Assembly (NCBI GenBank): GCA_963843805.1
Contig: CAWJLY010000009.1
Coordinates: forward strand, 434,001-498,000
DNA length: 64,000 nucleotides
Reading direction: 5' to 3'
Source: Ideonella_A sp963843805
GTDB lineage: Bacteria > Pseudomonadota > Gammaproteobacteria > Burkholderiales > Burkholderiaceae_C
Below, piece after piece: positions 8,752 to 19,334 of the stretch (positions within the stretch are counted from its first letter, which is position 1; the number at the start of each line of letters is the position of its first letter). Below the pieces are notes generated by a model that ran no database searches, was not told where the DNA came from, and saw nothing but the letters and a program-made list of their open reading frames with translations. The translations under genes and the position numbers were made by a program.

Positions 8752-11058
8752 ATGAGTTCGTCCGAACCCAACCAACGCAGCGATGACAGTCACCGATCGG
8801 CTTCGCCGCTGCGCGGCACCCGGCTGGACATCACCGCGGGCGACACCGAAGGGCACGAGCCGACCACGCCGGCGGGGATCGGCGACGAGCCCCGGCTTGT
8901 CGAACCGCGGCCGTCGCGAACGGGCCGAGGGGGAGCGCCGACTGGCGAGCTGGCCCAGGCCTACCGGGCCGCGCCGTTCGAAGACGATGACGCCCAGCCG
9001 CCGCCTGAAGACAATGCTCAGCGGCTGCCGTTGATCGGCGGCTGGTCGCAGGCACTTCAGCAGCGTATCTTGAGCAGCCTGGTCTTGATCGGCGCCATCG
9101 GCTTGATTGGCTTGCTGATATTCGACGGCGTACAACAACAGCGTCTGCCGTCGACGGTGGCAGGGGCAGCCCAGGCCAGCTTGCAGACGCAGCGTGTTGC
9201 CAGGGCAGCCGCGCAATCGCTTGAAGGCAATGCCGAGGCACTCGATGAACTGCAGCGCAGCGCCCAATCGCTCGATGCGTCGATGGACGCGCTGATCACG
9301 GCAGGCGGTGCACGCGACGGCGCCGGATCGGCCGCTTTGCAGGCGGCGCTGCCGTTGGCACAGACTGTGCACGCCCAGGTCGCGTTGATTCTGGCGCAAC
9401 GTGCCGCGCTGGTTCAATCGGCCGATCTGATCCGCGCCATCGAACGTCAGGCAGCAGCCCTGCAAGAGGGCGTTGAAAGCGTCTCGGCCTTGAAGCTTCA
9501 GCAAGGCGCGGCAGCCGCCGAGGTGGCGGCGGTCGGGCAGCTGGCAATGCTCAGCCAGCGAATTCCGTTCGGCGTCAGTCGGCTGCTGTCAGGCCAGGGC
9601 GTCAATCGTGATCGCCTGGTAACGCTGGGCAAGGATTTGAGTGTCTTCCGCGCATTGCTCGATGCCCTGATCGGCGGCAGTGTCGAGCTGCGCCTGTCGG
9701 CGCCACGCGATCGGCTGCAGCAGGAGCGCCTGGCCGGTCTGTTGCGGCAGTTCGAGCAGTTGCAGGAGCCGGCCGGCTCGCTGCTGAACAAATTGCAAGG
9801 CTTGTCGGCAGCACGGGTTGCGCAAACGGCGCTGCTGGCCGCGAGCCAGGCGCTGAGCGGACAGCTCGAGTCCATCGCCACGAATGCGTCGAGCATCGAA
9901 CTGCGTTGGCCGACTTACGCCATGGCCGGCTGCGCTGTGCTGTTGCTGCTGGGCAGCCTGGGCTGGCTGCGGCTGTTCGTGGTGCGTCAGCAGCAACGTG
10001 CAAAGATCGCCGATTCGCAACGCATCGTTGCGCAGCACCTGCAAACCGAGGCGCGGCGCAGCAACGATGCCAACCAGACCGCGATCCTGCGCCTGATGAA
10101 CGAATTGCAGGCAGTTGCCGAAGGCGATCTGACTCAGCAGGCGACGGTATCCGAAGACATTACCGGTGCAATTGCGGATTCGCTCAACTACACCGTCGAT
10201 GAACTGCGCTCGCTGGTTTCCCAGGTGCAGTCGACGGCCGCTCGCGTCACCGGTACCACCGAGCAGGTCGAGACCACCTCCGTGGAGCTGCTGGCCGCAT
10301 CGGCCGAGCAGCTGCGCGAGATCCGCGAAACCGGCGAGGCGGTGCTGCAGATGGCCGGGCGTATCGTGCAAGTGTCGGCGCAGGCGCAGTTGATGTCGCA
10401 TGTGGCACAGCAGTCGCTCGCTGCGGCTGATCGGGGATCGACATCGGTGCAGGCGACGATCGGTGGCATGGGCCTGATCCGCGAGCAGATCCAGGATACG
10501 TCCAAGCGAATCAAGCGCCTGGGCGAATCGTCGCAGGAGATCGGCGAAATTACCGAACTGATTTCCGACATCACCGAGCAGACCAACGTGCTGGCGCTGA
10601 ACGCAGCGATTCAGGCCGCATCTGCCGGCGAGGCCGGACGGGGATTTTCGGTGGTCGCCGAAGAAGTTCAGCGGCTCGCCGAACGGTCGGCCGATGCCAC
10701 CCGGCAGATTGCCGCACTGGTGCGCACGATCCAGGTCGACACGCAGGACGCCGTTGCCGCAATGGAGCGCTCGACCCAGGGCGTGGTCGACGGCACCCGG
10801 CTGTCGGATGCGGCGGGCGCGGCGCTGTCGGATATCGATGGTGTCACGCGCCGCTTGTCAGAGCTGATCGACGGAATCTCCAAGCAGGCGCTGCAGGAGG
10901 CCGACACCGCCAACGTGGTGGCCACCAACATCCAGCACATCCTCGCGGTGACCGAGCAGACTGGTGAAGGCACGCGTTCGACAGCACGAATGGTCCGCGA
11001 GCTGTCGAAGACGGCCGACGAGTTGCGGCAATCGGTCGCGCGGTTCAAGATCGCCTGA
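8752..11058 (+). CDS. pilJ: methyl-accepting chemoreceptor PilJ
   Basis: A 768-residue receptor. A disordered charged N-terminal tail of about 100 residues precedes a first membrane helix (about 106-126), then a helical periplasmic domain rich in Ala and Gln, a second helix (about 389-411), a HAMP region and a long cytoplasmic coiled coil. The signalling tip is recognisable near residues 600-640: EITEQTNVLALNAAIQ then GEAGRGFSVVAEEV. PilJ senses pilus-related input and controls ChpA autophosphorylation. The ATG at 8752 gives a family-like N terminus; an in-frame TTG lies 33 bases upstream. No pilK methyltransferase gene follows: chpA starts 4 bases after the stop. Confidence 0.93.
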   Translation: MSSSEPNQRSDDSHRSASPLRGTRLDITAGDTEGHEPTTPAGIGDEPRLVEPRPSRTGRGGAPTGELAQAYRAAPFEDDDAQPPPEDNAQRLPLIGGWSQALQQRILSSLVLIGAIGLIGLLIFDGVQQQRLPSTVAGAAQASLQTQRVARAAAQSLEGNAEALDELQRSAQSLDASMDALITAGGARDGAGSAALQAALPLAQTVHAQVALILAQRAALVQSADLIRAIERQAAALQEGVESVSALKLQQGAAAAEVAAVGQLAMLSQRIPFGVSRLLSGQGVNRDRLVTLGKDLSVFRALLDALIGGSVELRLSAPRDRLQQERLAGLLRQFEQLQEPAGSLLNKLQGLSAARVAQTALLAASQALSGQLESIATNASSIELRWPTYAMAGCAVLLLLGSLGWLRLFVVRQQQRAKIADSQRIVAQHLQTEARRSNDANQTAILRLMNELQAVAEGDLTQQATVSEDITGAIADSLNYTVDELRSLVSQVQSTAARVTGTTEQVETTSVELLAASAEQLREIRETGEAVLQMAGRIVQVSAQAQLMSHVAQQSLAAADRGSTSVQATIGGMGLIREQIQDTSKRIKRLGESSQEIGEITELISDITEQTNVLALNAAIQAASAGEAGRGFSVVAEEVQRLAERSADATRQIAALVRTIQVDTQDAVAAMERSTQGVVDGTRLSDAAGAALSDIDGVTRRLSELIDGISKQALQEADTANVVATNIQHILAVTEQTGEGTRSTARMVRELSKTADELRQSVARFKIA

Positions 11059-11062
11059 CGCC

Positions 11063-14000
11063 ATGATTTTCCCCGCCCAGATCGATCTCGAGTCGAACGA
11101 CCAACCGGCGCGCGGCATTGCCGATGCCGACGGGGCGCTGGCGCGTCGGATCGACGACCCGAGTTCGCTCGCCTGGGTGCTCGAAGAATTGCGCCACACG
11201 CTGGCGGCGGCGCAGAAGCTGTTGCGCCGCTATCTGCGTGAAAGTGCATCGCATGCGGGCTCCGACGTGTCGGCAAGCGAACTTGGCAGCTTGCGGCAGG
11301 CTCGGGCACTGATCCATCAGGGGATCGGCGCGACCACTGTGATCGGCGCCGAATCCGCTGCACGTGTACTGGCGGCCAGCGACACCGCGCTGCGCTGGGC
11401 GCTCGAACGGCCCCAGCGGGTCGATGCGGCGCTGGTCGAACACGTCGAGCAGGCATCGTTTGCCGTGATCGACTTTCTCGGCCGGCAATTGGCCGGCAAT
11501 CCGGTCTCGGCGTTGTGGATGTTCCCGCAGATGAGGCTGTTGCTCGAGACGGCCGGAGCCGATCGAATTCATCCGGCCGACCTGTGGTCATGGCCCTGGC
11601 AGTGGCGAGTGATTGCTGCCGATCCGCAAGCAAGTGCGCGGCCGGTCGATGAGCGAAGCCTGAGTGCGCTCGAACAACTCACGCTGGCCAATATCAAGAC
11701 GCCGAGCCCGCTGATCCTCGCCCGCATCAGCGATTGGTGCGCCGGGCTGGCTCTCGGTTTCTCGGCACCGGCTGAGGAACACACCCGCATCTTGTGGCAG
11801 CTGGCTTCGGCGGTCTTCGAGGCCTTGGCAAACGAGCGGTTGGACGCCGATCTGTTCAGCAAGCGGCTGGCATCACGCCTGCTGGCGCTGCTGCGCTCGA
11901 TCAAGCGCGGCGCCGCCCCTGACCCGGCGATGTTGCAGCGGCTGGCGCACGATCTGCTGTTTTTCTGCTCGCAGAGCCGGCCGATCGACACCGTGCGAGC
12001 CTCGCCGCGATTGGCTGCGGTTCGCGAGGCCTATGCACTGGATGAGGATCAGCGAGTCGACTATCTGCACAGCCCACTGGGCAGCTTCGACCCGGCGCTG
12101 GTCGTTCAGGCCCGCAAGCGTGTGACGTCGGCAAAGGCCGTCTGGTCGTCGCTGGCCGCTGGCGAGCTGGAACATCAGGCCGCGCTGGTCGAAACGTTCA
12201 GCCTGGTTGCCGATTCGCTGCGCCGTCTGTTTCCCGACGGCGCGCGGCTGGCCGATCAGCTCGAAGCGGTCGCTGGGGCGGCCCGTGGCGAGTCGCCTGT
12301 GCCAGCGCTGGAACTGTCGATGGAAGTGGCGACGGCGCTGCTGTACGTCGAGGCGGCACTTGAAGAGACCGCATTTGCCGCGCCGGACCCGGTGCAGCCG
12401 ATTGTTCGTCTGGCGGAGCGAATCGATTCGCTGCGCGATGGCGGCCGCGCGCAGGCGCTCGAACCGTGGATCGAAGATTTGTACGGACGCGTCGCCGATC
12501 GGCAGACCCTGGGCACCGTGGTCCAGGAGCTGCGCAGTTCGATGGCTGCGGTCGAGCAACAACTGGACCGCTATTTTCGCGATCATGCCGATCTGCCGGC
12601 ACTGCGAGCGGTGCCGGCCCTGCTGCAATCGATGCGCGGCGTGCTCGCGGTACTCGGTGTCGAGCAAGCGGCGCTGGCGTTGCAACATATGCGCGGCGAG
12701 ATCGAGATGCTGCTCGGCGGCGATCCGCTGCAGCCGGCAGCCCAGACCCTGCAGCGGTTGGCGAACAATGTCGGCGCACTCGGATTTTTGTTCGACATGC
12801 TCGGCGTGCAACCGGCACTCGCGAAAGCGATGTTCCGCTTCGACAGCAAGCTTGGCAGCCTCTCGACGACGCTGGCTCCCGAGCGGCTGCCTGCACCCGA
12901 CCCGATCGACGCGCCGCATGCTGCGCCGCCGTTGCTCGAAGATGCAGGGTCGATTGTGAGTGGCGGGCCGGACGACCTGTCGACGGCTGGAGCCGCCCCG
13001 TCATTCGAACCGCCTGCTGCTCGCCCGGACGCGACTGCGCCTGCCGCCGGCTTGGCGACCGAGGCCGCCCCGGCCGACACCGAGCCGCCCGCTGTGTCGA
13101 TTGCCCAGGCCAGGACCGGGTCCCGGACATCGCCGGCCATCGATCCTGAGTTGGCAGACATCTTCAGTGGCGAAGCAACCGAACTGCTGCAGGCCGCCCG
13201 CGCCGATCTGGCGGCCTGGCGGGCCGGTGGTGGCAACATCGAGGTCAAGACCGCCCTCGTCAATCTGCGACGCGCGTTTCATACGCTCAAAGGCAGCGCC
13301 CGAATGGTCGGGCTGGACGACATCGGTGAGCTTGCGTGGGACGCCGAGCAACGTTTCGGAGCCCGCCTGGCCGACGAGGCGGAAGGGGCAGACTCGAACG
13401 AACTGAACGATTCCAGATTGCGCGACTGGGCCTTGCAGACGGTCAATCGCATCGAGCGGCTGATCGGGCCGTCGAACAGGTCGTCCGAGGTGGCTATCGA
13501 CCTTGCCAGGACGGCAGTCGGCCCGTTCGAGGCCACCGCGCCGATCATCGATCTGCTGCTCGACGAACCGGTCACCGTCGAGGTCGACCTCGACATCACG
13601 GTTCCCGGCGAACTCGATTTCGATCTGTCGTGGAACCGTCTGGCGCGGCCAGATCTGGCGACGATGTCGGCTGATGTCGACGTTTCGCAACACTCAGTCG
13701 ATGGCGAATTCGGCCTGGAGATCGACGACGATCAGTCGTCAACAGCTGATTTCGGTGCCGGCCCGCCTGCGCTGGGTTTGCCACCCGACTTGCCGAGCGC
13801 GGCCGACCTCGATCTCGATTTCAATCCGCATGCCGGCGACCTGCCCGATCGCTCGACCTTCTGGAACGACTCGCTGAAGCCGGGTGAGGGCACTGCGCCG
13901 GCGCCGCGGGTGGCGTCCGAAATCACCGTCGAGGATATCGGACGCTCGTGGCATCAGCCAGTTGCCGCGCCGGCTGACGATCTGTCGTTCATTTCACTCG

Positions 14001-17000
14001 ATTTGTCAGACGATGCGTCGACGCGGGAATCCGAGGCAGACAACGAATCGCCCGTCGATTCGACCGCTGAGTCGGCCATCGCCGCCGATGGCTTCGCGCC
14101 GACGGCTGACCCTGATCTTGCTGGCGCAGCCGAGGGCGAATCGGTCATCGAGATCGATCCGGTCGCCGTTGCCGGGCTGCTCGATCTGTATGAAGAAGAT
14201 GGCGGTGATGCCGCTGCAGTTGCCGAGCCGAACCTGCAGCCCGCGGCCGGCAGCGCGGATTTCATTGACCTTGCGCTCGATGCGCCGCCGCCATTTGCCG
14301 ACCTGCCGCCGGAGCCCGAGCCGGACCCCGTCCAGCCGGTCTACAGCCCGTCCGCTGTGGTGGACTGGCCGGCACCCGACTTGCCATTGGTGATGGACGA
14401 GACCGGACCGACGATGCCGCTTTCGGCGGCGCCGGTCGATGGCTTGTTCGCCGAGGAGCTCACGAACTCGGAGGTCGTCGGGCATGCGTCATCGCCGCCG
14501 TTTGCGCAACCTTTCAACGAGCCGGTCCAGCCCGCCTCGTTCGACGCTGGCGTACCGGTCGGCAACGGCTGGCAGACGCCGGCTTTCAGCCCGGAAACAA
14601 CTGGATATTCCAACGCCGATCCGAACCAGTCGGGCGGATTCATCGATCCCGGTTGGGCGCCTGCACAGACGTTTGCCCCGCCTGGGCAATTCGCCGAAGC
14701 CGCGCCTGCAGATGACGCTGCTGGCGATTGGAACGCGGCGCCCTGGCCACAGCCGGATGAAGTCGTGGTTGCAGATCAGCACTGGCAGCCGGTCAGCAGC
14801 GAGGGCTATCCGCAGAACCTTGCCGAGCCGCCGTTCATCGAGCAGGTTGACGACCAGCCAGAATCGCCGTGGCCTGATGCGTTCAAGCAGATCGGCCCGC
14901 TGCAAGTGCCGCTTTCGTTGTTCAATGTATTTCTGAACGAAGCCGACGAGTCGTCGCGCTGGCTGTGCAGTGAATTGGCCGAATGGGCAATGGCCGGCAC
15001 ATCGACGGTCCCCGACTCGGCGATTGCCAGAGCGCATGCCTTGGCCGGCAGTTCGGCGACGGTCGGTTTTGCCGAGCTGAGCGAACTGGCGCGGCAGTTG
15101 GAGCAGGCCCTGTCGCACGAACAGTCGTTTGGGCTTGGCGGTGGCATCGGCGATGCGGACGACGCCCGCTTGTTCAGCGACGTGGCCGAAGAAATCCGCC
15201 AGTTGTTGCATCAGTTTGCCGCCGGTTTCCTCAAATCGCCGTCGGCTGAATTGCGCCAGCGACTGTTCGATCAACAACGACAGTTCGGCGAACGGCGCCA
15301 ACAGAATTTCGACCAGCAGACAAGCGCTGTCGATACTGCTGCTGGGGACGGGTTCGCAGCAGGCACCGATTGGTTGTCCGAAATCGAAGTCGACGACCAT
15401 GTCGATGCCGAACTGTTTCCGATTTTCGAGGAAGAGGCGCAAGATTTATTGCCGCAGTTGGCAGCCGCTTTGCGCGACTGGGTCCGGCAGCCCGACCAGC
15501 TCGATTTCGCCGATGCCGCAATGCGACATCTGCATACCTTCAAGGGTGGCGCGCGACTGACTGGTGCGATGCGGCTAGGTGAGCTGGCGCATCGGCTCGA
15601 ATCGCGCATCGAGCGCCTGGCGACCGCTGTGGCCGCGCCGCAGCGATTCGACGTGGAGGCCTTGCTGGCTGGCAGTGATGCCATGCAGCAGGCCTTCGAG
15701 AACCTTCGTGTCAGCGACGCACGAGCCTACGCAGCGGCTGACGCGGCAGCCATCGACCAGGCCTGGCAGCGGCCGACTGATGCCGCGCCGATCGGATTTG
15801 TCGCCGCTGACATCGCGTTCGAGCCGCCGGCGCTGCCTTTGCAATCGCCACACGATGCTCTTGCCTTGGCCGCCAGCAGCCAGGACGCCGCTGCTTCGCC
15901 GGACGATCCGCAGATCGACTGGGCCAGGTTCCAGCGGCCCGTGCCGGCTGCGACGGCAGCGCTGCGCGGTGTCGGTGCCAATCCGCAGGCATCGGTGCGC
16001 ATTCGCGCATCGCTGCTTGAGCGAATGGTCAATCAGGCCGGCGAAGTCAACATGTCGCGCGCCCGGATCGAAGTCGAGATGGGCCAGGTGCGCGGCGCGA
16101 TGGGCGAACTCGGCGCCAACGTCGATCGACTGCGCCAGCAGTTGCACGATATCGAGCTGCAGGCCGAGATGCAGATGAGCTCGCGCAGCGACACCGCCAG
16201 AGCAGGCACGCAGGGCTTCGATCCGCTGGAGATCGATCGCTTTACCCGGTTGCAGGAGTTGGCCCGGATGATGACCGAATCGGTCAACGATGTGGCCACC
16301 GTGCATCGCTCGCTCAAACGCAATCTGCAGCGCACCGAAGACGAACTGGCCGCGCAGACCCGGCTGACCCGCGAACTGCAATCGGATCTGTTGCGCACCC
16401 GCATGGTCGAGTTCGACATGCTGGCCGAACGGCTGCACCGGGTGGTTCGACAGACTGCCAGTGAATACGGCAAGCCGGTTGAACTGCAGATCTTCGATGG
16501 ACGAATCGAACTCGACCGCAGCGTTCTCGATCGCCTGACACCGGCCTTCGAGCATCTGCTTCGCAATGCGGTGATTCACGGCATCGAATCGACCGAGCAG
16601 CGGCTGGCCGCCGGCAAGCCAGCCACCGGCCAAGTGCAGATTCGCCTGCATCAGCAGGGCAACGAGGTCAGCATCGAGGTGATCGACGACGGCGCTGGCC
16701 TCGATGTCGACAGCATTCGCTCGCGCGCGATCGCGCAGGGTGAACCGGTGATCGACGGCAACGAAGCCGAACTGATCTTCGGTGCCGGGTTTTCGACTGC
16801 ACAGCGTCTGACCGAGTCGGCAGGACGCGGCGTCGGTCTCGATGTGGTGCGCACCGGGCTGCAGGCGATCGACGGGCAGATCGAGGTGTCGAGCGTCCCG
16901 GGACAAGGTTGCCACTTCTCGATGCGGCTGCCATTGACGACCGCCACGACGCAGGTGCTGATGCTGCGTTGTGGCGATCTGAGCGTGGCCGTTCCGGCCA

Positions 17001-17797
17001 CGCTGGTCGAGCGGGTGCGGCGCATTTCGGAAGACGAACTGGCGCAGGCACAGGCACTGGGCCATTGCAGCTTCGGTGACCACAACCTGCCCTTTTTCTG
17101 GCTCGGTGCGCTGCTGCTGCACAGCGCTGGCAGTGCCGAGACCTTCGGGCGCAGCCGCCCGCTGGTCGTGTTGCACAGCGGCAAGAACCGGCTTGCACTG
17201 CACGTCGACGAGGTGCTGGGCCAACAGGAAGCGGTGGTCAAGAATCTGGGCCCGCAGCTGTCCCGACTGCCCGGGCTGGCCGGCATGAGCATGCTCGCGT
17301 CGGGGGCGGTGGCGTTGATCTACAACCCGTTGGCGTTGGTCGCCGAATTTGCCGACGCGGCGCGCAGCCTGGCCATGCGGCCGGGTCCGATCGTGCCATT
17401 GCACGGTCTGGCGGCGCAAACGCCGCTGATTCTGGTCGTCGACGATTCTCTGACCGTGCGCCGCGTGACACAGCGGCTGCTGTTGCGCGAGGGCTATCGC
17501 GTCGGCCTGGCCAAGGATGGGGTCGAAGCGCTTGAGCTGATTGCGCAGGACATGCCGCAGCTGGTTCTCAGCGACATCGAAATGCCGCGGATGGACGGCT
17601 ACGAACTGGTCGAGAAACTGCGCGGCAACGAGTTGACAATGGATTTGCCGGTGGTGATGATCACTTCGCGGATTGCCGACAAGCACCGCGTCCACGCCGA
17701 ATCGCTTGGCGTTGCGCGGTACCTCGGCAAACCGTATGGTGAGGACGAACTGCTGAGCGCGGTTGCGCAGTGCCTGCACCCGTTCAGCGTTTTTTGA
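11063..17797 (+). CDS. chpA: hybrid chemotaxis histidine kinase ChpA (CheA-like, multi-Hpt)
   Basis: A 2244-residue kinase of the Pil-Chp system. Two N-terminal helical regions (about 30-120 and 480-570) look like degenerate FimL/Hpt domains. Three Hpt-type motifs follow: HTLKGSARM (His740), HALAGSSATV (His1325) and HTFKGGARL (His1491). An acidic Pro/Asp-rich linker of about 450 residues separates the first from the others. The C-terminal part is CheA-like: dimerisation helices, the ATPase N-box LLRNAVIHG, IDDGAGLD and GRGVGLDVV, a CheW-like domain, then a receiver with phospho-acceptor Asp2171 in VLSDIEMPRMDG. The last 14 bases overlap the 3' end of the convergent photolyase gene. Confidence 0.95.
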   Translation: MIFPAQIDLESNDQPARGIADADGALARRIDDPSSLAWVLEELRHTLAAAQKLLRRYLRESASHAGSDVSASELGSLRQARALIHQGIGATTVIGAESAARVLAASDTALRWALERPQRVDAALVEHVEQASFAVIDFLGRQLAGNPVSALWMFPQMRLLLETAGADRIHPADLWSWPWQWRVIAADPQASARPVDERSLSALEQLTLANIKTPSPLILARISDWCAGLALGFSAPAEEHTRILWQLASAVFEALANERLDADLFSKRLASRLLALLRSIKRGAAPDPAMLQRLAHDLLFFCSQSRPIDTVRASPRLAAVREAYALDEDQRVDYLHSPLGSFDPALVVQARKRVTSAKAVWSSLAAGELEHQAALVETFSLVADSLRRLFPDGARLADQLEAVAGAARGESPVPALELSMEVATALLYVEAALEETAFAAPDPVQPIVRLAERIDSLRDGGRAQALEPWIEDLYGRVADRQTLGTVVQELRSSMAAVEQQLDRYFRDHADLPALRAVPALLQSMRGVLAVLGVEQAALALQHMRGEIEMLLGGDPLQPAAQTLQRLANNVGALGFLFDMLGVQPALAKAMFRFDSKLGSLSTTLAPERLPAPDPIDAPHAAPPLLEDAGSIVSGGPDDLSTAGAAPSFEPPAARPDATAPAAGLATEAAPADTEPPAVSIAQARTGSRTSPAIDPELADIFSGEATELLQAARADLAAWRAGGGNIEVKTALVNLRRAFHTLKGSARMVGLDDIGELAWDAEQRFGARLADEAEGADSNELNDSRLRDWALQTVNRIERLIGPSNRSSEVAIDLARTAVGPFEATAPIIDLLLDEPVTVEVDLDITVPGELDFDLSWNRLARPDLATMSADVDVSQHSVDGEFGLEIDDDQSSTADFGAGPPALGLPPDLPSAADLDLDFNPHAGDLPDRSTFWNDSLKPGEGTAPAPRVASEITVEDIGRSWHQPVAAPADDLSFISLDLSDDASTRESEADNESPVDSTAESAIAADGFAPTADPDLAGAAEGESVIEIDPVAVAGLLDLYEEDGGDAAAVAEPNLQPAAGSADFIDLALDAPPPFADLPPEPEPDPVQPVYSPSAVVDWPAPDLPLVMDETGPTMPLSAAPVDGLFAEELTNSEVVGHASSPPFAQPFNEPVQPASFDAGVPVGNGWQTPAFSPETTGYSNADPNQSGGFIDPGWAPAQTFAPPGQFAEAAPADDAAGDWNAAPWPQPDEVVVADQHWQPVSSEGYPQNLAEPPFIEQVDDQPESPWPDAFKQIGPLQVPLSLFNVFLNEADESSRWLCSELAEWAMAGTSTVPDSAIARAHALAGSSATVGFAELSELARQLEQALSHEQSFGLGGGIGDADDARLFSDVAEEIRQLLHQFAAGFLKSPSAELRQRLFDQQRQFGERRQQNFDQQTSAVDTAAGDGFAAGTDWLSEIEVDDHVDAELFPIFEEEAQDLLPQLAAALRDWVRQPDQLDFADAAMRHLHTFKGGARLTGAMRLGELAHRLESRIERLATAVAAPQRFDVEALLAGSDAMQQAFENLRVSDARAYAAADAAAIDQAWQRPTDAAPIGFVAADIAFEPPALPLQSPHDALALAASSQDAAASPDDPQIDWARFQRPVPAATAALRGVGANPQASVRIRASLLERMVNQAGEVNMSRARIEVEMGQVRGAMGELGANVDRLRQQLHDIELQAEMQMSSRSDTARAGTQGFDPLEIDRFTRLQELARMMTESVNDVATVHRSLKRNLQRTEDELAAQTRLTRELQSDLLRTRMVEFDMLAERLHRVVRQTASEYGKPVELQIFDGRIELDRSVLDRLTPAFEHLLRNAVIHGIESTEQRLAAGKPATGQVQIRLHQQGNEVSIEVIDDGAGLDVDSIRSRAIAQGEPVIDGNEAELIFGAGFSTAQRLTESAGRGVGLDVVRTGLQAIDGQIEVSSVPGQGCHFSMRLPLTTATTQVLMLRCGDLSVAVPATLVERVRRISEDELAQAQALGHCSFGDHNLPFFWLGALLLHSAGSAETFGRSRPLVVLHSGKNRLALHVDEVLGQQEAVVKNLGPQLSRLPGLAGMSMLASGAVALIYNPLALVAEFADAARSLAMRPGPIVPLHGLAAQTPLILVVDDSLTVRRVTQRLLLREGYRVGLAKDGVEALELIAQDMPQLVLSDIEMPRMDGYELVEKLRGNELTMDLPVVMITSRIADKHRVHAESLGVARYLGKPYGEDELLSAVAQCLHPFSVF

Positions 17798-19256
17798 CCA
17801 CCGCGTAGCGCTGCAGTGTCCGTTCGCGCGCTTGTGCGTGCTCGACGATCGGTGCCGGGTAGTCGGGTGCCCGGCACGACACCGGCCGCCTCGAGCTCGG
17901 CAGGCGGTGCGGCCGCCGGTTCGTGCAGCGCCGCATCGGCAAGCCTGGCGAGCTGGGGCAGATAGCGGCGGATGAACGCGCCGTCCGGATCGAATTTTCG
18001 GCTCTGGCTGGTCGGGTTGAAGATCCTGAAATAGGGCTGCGCATCACATCCGCTGGAGGCTCGCCCACTGCCAGCCGCCATTGTTGGCGGCAAGGTCGAA
18101 ATCGTTCAGGTGGGTGGCGAAATAGCGCTCGCCCCAGCGCCAGTCGATGCCCAGATCCTTGACCAGAAAACTGGCGACCACCATGCGCAGCCGGTTGTGC
18201 ATGTAGCCGCTGCAGTTGATCTGGGCCATCGCGGCGTCGACCAGCGGATAGCCGGTGCGGCCCTCGCACCAGGCGGCGAAGCGATCGTCGGCCAGCTGGC
18301 CGGATTCCCAGACGATGGCATCGTAGGCCGGCTTGAAGGCCGAATCGACGACATGCGGATGATGGTGCAGCACCTGGTGATAGAAATCGCGCCAGATCAA
18401 TTCGGACAACCAGGTCGCGGCGCCCGGCGACCCGGCCTCGGCGCGGCGCTGCGCTTCGCGCGCCAGCGTGCGGATCGAGATGGTGCCGAAGCGCAGGTGC
18501 ACCGACAGATAGCTCGGGCCCTTGTCGCGCCGGGAAATTGCGCGCCTCGTCGTAGTCGTCGATGCGACTGCAGAAAGTCGTCGAACTGCGCATCGGCGCC
18601 GCTGCACCCGACCGGAATCGGCAACGCCGACAGATTGGTCGGCTCGAAGCCGATCTGCGCCAGTGGCGGGACGCCGACCGCAAGGCCCGCCGGTGGCGCG
18701 GCCAGCGCGCCGAGCGTGGCGCTCGACCGGATAGGCCTTCAGATAAAACGAATCGACCTTGCTCAGCCAGGCCTTCTTGTACGGCGTGAACACGCTGTAC
18801 GGCGCGCCGGCCTGGGTCAGCAGTTCGCTGCGCTCGAAGATCAGATGGTCTTTGACGGTGTGAAACTCCGCATGCTGCCGCTGCAAGCGCGTCGCGCACC
18901 GCGGCGTCGCGCGCGCAGCGCGGCCGGATCGTCGTCGTGGCTGGCGATCACGGCATCGACCTGCAACTGCTCGGCCAGTGCGGCAATCTGCTCGACCGCG
19001 CTGCCGTGGCGAACGATCAGGCGGGCCCCGGCGCCGGCGTCCGGGCCGATGTCGCGCATCGAGCTCGAGCAGGCTGCCGTGGATGAAATCGACCCGGCGA
19101 TCGACCCGTGGCAGGGCGTCGAGGATATCGGTATCGAAGACGAAGACGCACCAGACCTGTCGGCGCGTGGTCAACGCCCGGTGCAGTGCTGCGTTGTCGT
19201 GAGATGCGAAGATCGCGGCGCAACCACACCAGCGCTGAATTCAAGGGCTTGCCCAT
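17784..19256 (-). CDS. phrB: deoxyribodipyrimidine photolyase (class I), frameshifted
   Basis: This light-dependent enzyme repairs pyrimidine dimers using FAD and an antenna chromophore. Family segments are spread over all three minus-strand frames: MGKPLNSALVWLRRDLRIS at the start, then VDFIHGSLLELD, LIVRHGSAVEQIAALAEQL, APYSVFTPYKKAWL, GYMHNRLRMVVASFLVKD, NGGWQWAS, PYFRIFNPTSQSRKF and finally ERTLQRYAV. Breaks I can place are near 19200, 19060, 18905 and 18885, with more between 18720 and 18520 and near 18050. All core residues are present, so a recent or artefactual set of indels is likelier than old decay. The start at 19256 is 78 bases from the divergent yqgE start. Confidence 0.8.
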
Positions 19257-19334
19257 CGGCCACAGTGTGCAACAGTCGAAGGAGCGTGCAGTCGATCGCC
19301 GAGCTTGCCGCGATTCCCCGAATAAAATCATCCG

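Noticed and set aside
15575..17779. Open frame of 734 codons antisense to chpA
   Set aside because: It lies wholly inside the CheA-like catalytic part, has skewed composition (Arg, Gln, His) and no recognisable domain.
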